A stretch of 12,224 nucleotides of DNA from H111-94 sp034436045 (lineage in GTDB: Bacteria; Chloroflexota; Ktedonobacteria; Ktedonobacterales; Ktedonobacteraceae): contig DAOTVZ010000082.1 in the NCBI GenBank assembly GCA_034436045.1, positions 1 through 12,224 of the forward strand, read 5' to 3'. Position 1 is the stretch's first letter. Each line of letters starts with the position of its first letter. The position numbers and the translations under genes were made by a program. Below are positions 7,610-12,224 of the stretch, one piece after another. Under the pieces are notes generated by a model. That model was not told the DNA's origin and searched no databases. It saw only the letters and a list, made by a program, of their open reading frames with translations.

Positions 7610-7728
7610 AGTTGTGAAGAAGAGCAAGTCTTCTCTTTGCGAGCGTGGAAAAGGTGACATATTGCCGCGTGGCGGTGGCTATGGTTATTTTTGCTATATA
7701 TTTGCCCTGTCAACGCATAAAATAGTAA

Positions 7729-7757
7729 TTGACATGGGACGTAATTGTTGTTATGCT
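7729..7757 (+). promoter_or_regulatory. Sigma-A promoter of the argC-argB-his operon
   Basis: A perfect TTGACA (7729-7734), an exactly 17-bp spacer and TATGCT (7752-7757) place the transcription start near 7764-7766. That is just before the first T-box stem, which supports both calls. Confidence 0.8.
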
Positions 7758-7763
7758 TTATAG

Positions 7764-8159
7764 AAACAACTAGAAGAAAGACTGGCTCGCGTTGAGCAAG
7801 GCTAGTATAAGTATGGTTGCCGACAGAGAGTCGTCGGTTGGTGAGAAGGCGACAGGAAAAACCAGCTTAGAACCCGCTTGTGAGCGACTGGCCGAAGAAA
7901 GTCACGGAGAGAAACAGAGTAGTGTTCTCTGGGTGCGTGGCAAGTAGGAACAGATGGGTGGCTCCCATGCAGCAAGATAGCCGGAAAGTGGTCTTTTCAC
8001 CGCTGCTACAATGTTGTAGAGATTGTGGTGGGTTACAATGATGGTAGCTTCTCTGCAAGATTGAGAAAAAGACAAGCTGGGTGGTACCACGGGAGTATTT
8101 TAAAGAAGCAATTCAGCTCTCGTCCCTTCGTGAGGATGGAAGGGATGAGAGCTTTTTTT
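7764..8159 (+). ncRNA. T-box riboswitch leader upstream of argC
   Basis: This cis-acting leader reads tRNA charging and controls transcription. Stem I is traceable: helix 2 CAAG/CTTG (7797-7800/7877-7880), a specifier loop with the 5' strand GCTAGTA carrying the AGTA box (7804-7807) and the 3' strand GAACCCG (7870-7876), and helix 3 TAAG..GGTT/AACC..CTTA (7808-7818/7860-7869). AGAGAG follows (AG bulge, 7825-7830), then a distal stem (7830-7835/7848-7853) with the conserved GGTTGGTG apical loop. The T-box TGGGTGGTACCACGGG (8078-8093) exposes UGGU for a tRNA ending ACCA. The antiterminator pairs 8079-8081 with 8124-8126 and 8089-8095 with 8117-8123, and it excludes the terminator at 8116-8152. 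The specifier reads CCC (Pro) by position, with CGC (Arg) possible in a shifted register. Confidence 0.93.
8116..8159 (+). terminator. Regulated intrinsic terminator of the T-box leader
   Basis: A 14-bp stem (GCTCTCGTCCCTTC at 8116-8129 with 8139-8152, one G-U pair) has a 9-nt loop, and seven T follow at 8153-8159. Its 5' arm (8116-8126) is the same sequence that pairs with the T-box in the antiterminator, so the two structures are mutually exclusive. It ends 33 nt before the argC ATG. Confidence 0.93.
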
Positions 8160-8179
8160 GTTGCAGGTTTGGTGACAAC

Positions 8180-8183
8180 GAGG
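8180..8183 (+). promoter_or_regulatory. Ribosome-binding site deciding the argC start
   Basis: GAGG lies 9 nt before ATG 8193. The in-frame TTG at 8187 is only 3 nt away, too close for initiation, so the ATG is chosen. Confidence 0.6.
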
Positions 8184-8192
8184 TAGTTGAGT

Positions 8193-9278
8193 ATGAAAAC
8201 AGTGTCTATTGTGAATGTGACAAGCTATACCGGCGCGGAACTTCTGCGCCTGCTGGCACAGCATCCAGAGTTTGTCGTCACCTCTGCCACGGCGCGTAGC
8301 AGTGCGGGCCAGCGACTGGAGGAGGTTTTTCCGCAGTTGCGTGCGCTCTATGTACAAAATACACATGCCGGACGCGCTGCCGTTGACCCTATGCTAGTAT
8401 TGAGCGAGGAGCCGGAGCAGACCGATCTGGCGTTCATTTGTCTTCCCCATGCCGCCGCTGCCGAAACGGTGGTGCGCCTGCTTGGGCGCGGCACGCGGAT
8501 AGTAGACCTCTCTGCCGATTTTCGCCTGCATGACGCGGCTGAATATAGCCGGTGGTACAAGCATGAGCATCCGGCACCGGCCTTGTTGGAGACGGCCATC
8601 TATGGCCTGTGTGAGCGCTATCGCAAGCAGATTGAGGGTGCGAAGCTGGTGGCGAATCCAGGCTGTTACGCTACGACCTCTATTCTGGCGCTTATCCCGG
8701 CCTTTGCGGCGGGCATCATTGAGCCGGATGTGATTATTGATGGTAAATCAGGTATCAGTGGGGCGGGACGTAGCTTGACGCTGGCTACGCACTACGCCGA
8801 GGCTAACGAGGAAATGAGCGCGTACAGCCTCTCCGGTCATCGCCACTTGCCTGAGATTACGCAGGAGGTATTGCTGGCGGCACGCGATGGCGGGCATGGA
8901 GTAGAGGGGCAACCGCGTATCACCTTTATTCCGCATCTCGCGCCGATGACGCGCGGCATTCTGGCGACCTGTTATGCGACGCTGAAGCCAGCGGTAGCGT
9001 CGTTGACTACAACAGATGTGCAGAAGTTGTACGCGGACTACTATGCGGGCGAGCCATTTGTGCGTGTGGTGGATCAGTCGCCACACACGGGCTGGACGTA
9101 TGGGAGCAACTACTGCTTTGTTCATCCGTTTGTTGATACGCGCACCGGGCGTTTGGTAGTTCTATCATGCCTGGATAACCTGGTGAAAGGCGCTTCCGGT
9201 CAGGCAATTCAGAATGCGAATCGCATGTTTGGCCTACCTGAGACGCTGGGTTTGGAAATGGTAGGCATTTATCCGTAA
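8193..9278 (+). CDS. argC: N-acetyl-gamma-glutamyl-phosphate reductase
   Basis: ArgC catalyses the NADPH-dependent reduction of N-acetylglutamyl phosphate to the semialdehyde, the third step from glutamate towards ornithine and arginine. The 361-residue length is typical. The catalytic Cys158 sits in VANPGCYATTS. Other landmarks are DLSADFRL, GKSGISGAGR, SGHRHLPEI (His-containing substrate motif), PHLAPMTRGILAT and NLVKGASGQAIQNANRM. One oddity is the N-terminal nucleotide-binding turn, usually G-x-x-G-Y-T-G: it reads N-V-T-S-Y-T-G, with Asn8 and Ser11 replacing two glycines. The gene starts just after the T-box terminator and is the first gene of the operon. It is followed by a 180-nt gap before argB. 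Confidence 0.96.
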   Translation: MKTVSIVNVTSYTGAELLRLLAQHPEFVVTSATARSSAGQRLEEVFPQLRALYVQNTHAGRAAVDPMLVLSEEPEQTDLAFICLPHAAAAETVVRLLGRGTRIVDLSADFRLHDAAEYSRWYKHEHPAPALLETAIYGLCERYRKQIEGAKLVANPGCYATTSILALIPAFAAGIIEPDVIIDGKSGISGAGRSLTLATHYAEANEEMSAYSLSGHRHLPEITQEVLLAARDGGHGVEGQPRITFIPHLAPMTRGILATCYATLKPAVASLTTTDVQKLYADYYAGEPFVRVVDQSPHTGWTYGSNYCFVHPFVDTRTGRLVVLSCLDNLVKGASGQAIQNANRMFGLPETLGLEMVGIYP

Positions 9279-9458
9279 CCAGAGCCGTACTGTCAATCGT
9301 CTGATGATAAGGAGGCCGGTAGGAGCAATGCATCGCTGCTAGCCTGCGCAGGTAAGCGGAGGTGAGCTGTTGATCTGCTGATTAGTAAGGGCGGTACCTG
9401 TGTGGTTCTGTGGTCTTCTGGAGTTCAGCATGGTATTGTTGAGGAGAAAAACGTAGAA
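9279..9458 (+). other. 180-nt argC-argB spacer with a tiny ORF and a palindrome
   Basis: The spacer is long for an operon whose other junctions are 20 nt or overlapping. It contains an AAGGAGG-type ribosome-binding site (about 9309-9314) ahead of ATG-CAT-CGC-TGC-TAG (9328-9342; peptide MHRC). The stop is immediately followed by a perfect 10-bp palindrome, CCTGCGCAGG (9343-9352). No terminator-like T-tract and no clear promoter were seen. It may be an untranslated linker or a translation-coupled control element; neither is shown. Confidence 0.3.
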
Positions 9459-10361
9459 ATGGCAATTCGATTTTCGACTAATGAGGATGGCGACATTATT
9501 AGCGATCATCACTTAATCGCAGAAGTGTTAAGTGAGGCGTTACCATACATTGATTTTTTACGTGGCAAGATACTCGTGATAAAATTGGGAGGGAGTACGT
9601 TAGAGCATCAGCGCAGTGTGCTACAAGATATTGTATGGCTGCATGCGTTAGGTGCGTATCCGGTGCTGGTGCATGGTGGTGGGCCGTATATTAACGAGTG
9701 GTTGAAGAAGCTGAATATTCCGACGCGTTTCGAGAACGGCCTGCGCGTCACCGATGCGGCGACACTGGATGTTGTACGGATGGTGTTGATGGGGCAGGTG
9801 AATCAGGGCCTGGTGCTGATGGCGGCGCAGATGGGGGGGAAGGCGATTGGCCTGAGTGGCACTGATGGTAATATGGTGCGGGCGCGTATTGCGGATGAAC
9901 GCCTGGGTTTCGTTGGCGAAATTAGCGAGGTTGATCCTGCGCCGGTGCAGGCTCTCATCAGGCAGAAGTATATCCCCATTGTTGCTCCACTAGGTATTGC
10001 CCCTGACGGCACATGTTTAAATATCAACGCTGATCTGGTAGCTGCACACCTGGCGGGTGCACTGAACGCGGAGAAGTTGATCTTCCTGAGTAATGTGGTT
10101 GGCATCTGCCGCAAGGATGGTTCGTTGATCTCTGAATTGAGCGAGGCGGAGGCCAAACAATTGATTGCCGATGGTGTGATTACCGGAGGCATGATTCCTA
10201 AAGTTTCGGCCTGCCTGGACGCGCTGGCTGCGGTGCCGCGCGTCCATATTGTGGATGGGCGTGAGCCACATGTGCTATTGCGTGAACTCTTTACAGATCA
10301 GGGTGCGGGAACGATGATAGTGCGTTCAGAAAGTATTCCAGCAGCACAAGAAGCTGTTTAG
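9459..10361 (+). CDS. argB: N-acetylglutamate kinase, arginine-sensitive type
   Basis: ArgB phosphorylates N-acetyl-L-glutamate with ATP, the step before ArgC. The 300-residue protein has the amino-acid kinase fold: KLGGS (42-46), VHGGGP (71-76), GLRVTDAATLDVVRMVLMG (94-112), NINADLVAAHLAGAL (188-202) and the nucleotide-site GGMIPK (243-248, Lys248 equivalent to the catalytic Lys). The N-terminal helix (about 17-36, VLSEALPYIDFLRGK) and the C-terminal VDGREPHVLLRELFTDQGAGTM (265-286) match arginine-inhibited hexameric kinases. Feedback inhibition by arginine is therefore likely, by family knowledge. KLGG replaces the common KYGG. The ATG at 9459 has GAGGAG 12 nt upstream, which is rather far. 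An in-frame GTG at 9402 would add 19 residues that are not family-like. Confidence 0.95.
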   Translation: MAIRFSTNEDGDIISDHHLIAEVLSEALPYIDFLRGKILVIKLGGSTLEHQRSVLQDIVWLHALGAYPVLVHGGGPYINEWLKKLNIPTRFENGLRVTDAATLDVVRMVLMGQVNQGLVLMAAQMGGKAIGLSGTDGNMVRARIADERLGFVGEISEVDPAPVQALIRQKYIPIVAPLGIAPDGTCLNINADLVAAHLAGALNAEKLIFLSNVVGICRKDGSLISELSEAEAKQLIADGVITGGMIPKVSACLDALAAVPRVHIVDGREPHVLLRELFTDQGAGTMIVRSESIPAAQEAV

Positions 10362-10381
10362 GAGAGGATTAGATAAAAGGT

Positions 10382-11896
10382 ATGAAGAAGCGTGTTGAGC
10401 GGTTGCGAGGGATGTATGATGTTCTACCGGACATGCATCTCCATCAACAGTGGCTCATTGATCGCCTGGAGGCGCTAATGGCACGTGCCGGCTATGCGAT
10501 GGTCGATACGCCGATATTAGAGCGTAGCGATCTCTTTCAGGCCAGTTTTGGACAGGAGTTGTGGCAGAAGCTGTACGCATTCCGACTCCATCACCGCGAA
10601 CTGTGCTTGCGTCCAGAGTATACGGCCTCTATCTGCCGTTTGTATCTCGACCATTATCAGCAGCAGCCATTGCCAATGCGCTTTCAATATGCCGGGCCGG
10701 TTTTCCGCTACGAAGCGCCGGGGCGCAGTCGTTATCGTCAGCACACGCAGTTCGGTGTGGAACTGTTTGGGGGTCAGCCTGCCCTGGCGGATGCTGAGAT
10801 GTTACAACTGGCCTGTGAGATACTCAACACGCTGCATTTGGCACGCTATCGCCTGGAACTGGGCCATATCGGCGTTGCCAGCGGTTTTATTAGCCGCTTG
10901 CAACTGGATGAGCAGGCAGCACGATTGTTGCTAAGTTTGATGGAGCAGATCAGTCGCTCGGCTGAAGGTGAACAACAGGCGCAGGCACGACTCGAAACGC
11001 TGTATCCTGTGACATTGGAGGAAAAGCAAGTATCGTCTCAAACAGTCTCGGAGACACCCACGCCGGTTGAGATGCGCTATATTACTTCGTTGCTCAACGG
11101 TATCAGCATCTCCTTTGGGGATGATAACGCGCGTGACGAGATAGTTGAGCGTTTCTTATGGAAGATGGAGCGTAGTGAGCAACGTCGTCAGATACTTCAC
11201 GCACTTGAATTTTTACGAGCATTGCATGCTGTTTCGGGGCCACCGCCCGGAGTGTTCAGAGAATTACAAGATTTATTAGATCGTTATCAACTGGATACGG
11301 CACCGTTGCAGGAATTGCGGCAGCTAGTATCGGTGGTTGAGCAGTGCGGCGTGCCACGCGAACGCATTGTTCTCAATCTTTCGCTTGGACGGGGCGTCAG
11401 CTATTATACGGGTCTGGTATTCGAGATACACGCGCAGGACGATGATGGGTTTGATACACAACTCTGTGGTGGTGGGCGCTACGACCACCTGTTGCGCATC
11501 CTGGGAAGTTCGCGTGATATTCCGGCGTGTGGTTTTACCTTTGGCGTCGAGCGCCTGTTGTCCATGCTACCTGCTGAGGAGCTACCTTTACCGTTGTTGA
11601 GCGAAGCGCTGGTGATTCCCGTCAGTGCCCGTGAGATGGCGTATGCTTTATATGTGGCACGCTTAACGCGCGCGCAGGGTATGCGCACCGAGGTTGATGT
11701 GAGCGGGCACGGTCTGAGCGCGGGCTTGAAGCTGGCTGTGAAGAAACAGATTCCCCTGGCGCTGATTGTGGGTGAGGATGAGCAACGACGCGGCGTGATT
11801 ACAACGCGCAATCTTGTGACAGGGGAGGAGCAGGTGGTGGCGCTGGAGACGATAGAGCATGTCAGAGAACGGCTAAATGGAGGGAGCGCACAATGA
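10382..11896 (+). CDS. Histidyl-tRNA synthetase-family protein upstream of hisG (HisZ-type regulator or HisRS paralogue)
   Basis: A 504-residue class II synthetase-like protein. Seen: motif 1 region DTPILERSDLF (42-52), LRPEYTASICR (76-86, where HisRS has RPEGT), motif 2 FRYEAPGRSRYRQHTQFGVELFG (108-130), GRGVSYYTG (336-344, where HisRS has RGLDYYTG), LCGGGRYD (361-368) and motif 3 GFTFGVERL (384-392). Residues 408-495 form an HGTP-type anticodon-binding domain, which most HisZ proteins lack. Most histidine- and ATP-contact positions (Arg109, Gln123, Arg337, the Tyr pair 341-342) are kept. A region of about 90 residues (about 193-285) looks like an extra insert in the catalytic core. Sited 20 nt after argB and overlapping hisG by 4 nt, it may be the HisZ subunit that activates ATP phosphoribosyltransferase. 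True synthetase activity cannot be excluded. Confidence 0.85.
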   Translation: MKKRVERLRGMYDVLPDMHLHQQWLIDRLEALMARAGYAMVDTPILERSDLFQASFGQELWQKLYAFRLHHRELCLRPEYTASICRLYLDHYQQQPLPMRFQYAGPVFRYEAPGRSRYRQHTQFGVELFGGQPALADAEMLQLACEILNTLHLARYRLELGHIGVASGFISRLQLDEQAARLLLSLMEQISRSAEGEQQAQARLETLYPVTLEEKQVSSQTVSETPTPVEMRYITSLLNGISISFGDDNARDEIVERFLWKMERSEQRRQILHALEFLRALHAVSGPPPGVFRELQDLLDRYQLDTAPLQELRQLVSVVEQCGVPRERIVLNLSLGRGVSYYTGLVFEIHAQDDDGFDTQLCGGGRYDHLLRILGSSRDIPACGFTFGVERLLSMLPAEELPLPLLSEALVIPVSAREMAYALYVARLTRAQGMRTEVDVSGHGLSAGLKLAVKKQIPLALIVGEDEQRRGVITTRNLVTGEEQVVALETIEHVRERLNGGSAQ

Positions 11897-12224
11897 GTGC
11901 GAAGGGTGAAGTACGCCTGGTTTTGCCCGGCAAAGGGGCATTAGAGGCGGCGACACTGAATTTCTTAGCAGAATGTGGCATGAAGGTCAATCGTAGCAAC
12001 CCACGCCAGTACCTGGCTCGTATCAGCAGCATGCCGGATATTGAGGTAGTTTTCCAGCGCGCCGCCGATGTGCCATTGCTGGTGCAGGATGGTGACGCGG
12101 CGATAGGCATTACAGGCTACGATATTTTAGCTGAGCATCGCGGTTACGGCGATGATGTGCTAGATGAGGATGAGGAAGACGATGAACTGATCGTGCTGGA
12201 GCGTGATCTGGGCTACGGGGCCTG
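11893..12224 (+). CDS. hisG: ATP phosphoribosyltransferase catalytic subunit (5' part, cut by window end)
   Basis: HisG joins ATP and PRPP in the first step of histidine biosynthesis. The first 110 codons are visible. LVLPGKGALEAATLNFLAECG (9-29) and QDGDAAIGITGYDIL (65-79) are the conserved N-terminal motifs of the periplasmic-binding-protein-like catalytic domain. CGMKVNRSNPRQYLARI recalls the segment seen in long-form enzymes. The ATG overlaps the preceding stop (ATGA) and GGAGGG lies 8 nt upstream, so translation is probably coupled. An acidic stretch (87-98, DDVLDEDEEDDE) sits in the middle of the domain. Whether this is the short, HisZ-dependent form or the long, self-regulated form depends on sequence beyond the window. 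Confidence 0.93.
   Translation, partial: MSAKGEVRLVLPGKGALEAATLNFLAECGMKVNRSNPRQYLARISSMPDIEVVFQRAADVPLLVQDGDAAIGITGYDILAEHRGYGDDVLDEDEEDDELIVLERDLGYGA

Noticed and set aside
9343..9352. CCTGCGCAGG palindrome as a terminator or operator
   Set aside because: Ten bases with no loop and no T-tract are expected by chance at this scale; kept only as part of the spacer description.
9402..9458. GTG start adding 19 residues to ArgB
   Set aside because: No good ribosome-binding site, and the kinase N-helix is already complete from ATG 9459.
1..12224. Mobile element, prophage, CRISPR array or tRNA gene
   Set aside because: No transposase or integrase motif, no regularly spaced repeats, and no tRNA-like cloverleaf outside the T-box was seen on either strand.

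Overview
The window reads as a chromosomal stretch from a free-living bacterium, most likely a member of the Chloroflexota and perhaps the class Ktedonobacteria. This placement is inferred from a eukaryote-type IleRS, a receptor Ser/Thr kinase with an extracytoplasmic lectin-like domain, and a T-box leader on an amino-acid operon with moderate base composition. No marker gene fixes the taxonomy. I found no phage, transposase, CRISPR array, tRNA or rRNA. The content is mainly housekeeping, and the most unusual signals are in the non-coding DNA.

Layout. Positions 1-1475 (+) hold the 3' part of an isoleucyl-tRNA synthetase gene, followed by a 105-nt near-perfect hairpin (1484-1588). Positions 1694-3634 (-) hold a transmembrane PknB-type kinase. 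A divergent intergenic region of about 340 bp contains candidate promoters for both directions. Next is a two-gene unit (+): a fumarylacetoacetate hydrolase-family enzyme (3973-4947) and a metallo-beta-lactamase-fold hydrolase (4999-5949), closed by a strong hairpin terminator. A cation diffusion facilitator transporter (5998-7506, -) converges on that terminator.

From 7729 to the window end lies one apparent amino-acid biosynthesis operon (+). It has a consensus-like promoter with 17-bp spacing, a full T-box riboswitch with mutually exclusive antiterminator and terminator (about 7764-8159), argC, argB, a histidyl-tRNA-synthetase-family gene, and the start of hisG (cut by the window edge). 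The two arginine (ornithine) genes and the histidine genes appear to be co-transcribed behind the T-box. hisG overlaps the preceding stop by ATGA, and argB is only 20 nt before the HisRS-family gene.

How the parts work together. The T-box should let transcription into argC-argB-(HisRS-like)-hisG proceed when one particular tRNA is uncharged. The positional reading of its specifier loop gives a proline codon (CCC) rather than the expected arginine or histidine codon, although a shifted reading gives CGC (Arg). That ambiguity, the histidine-enzyme pairing, and the strand-biased hairpin after ileS are the points most worth checking.
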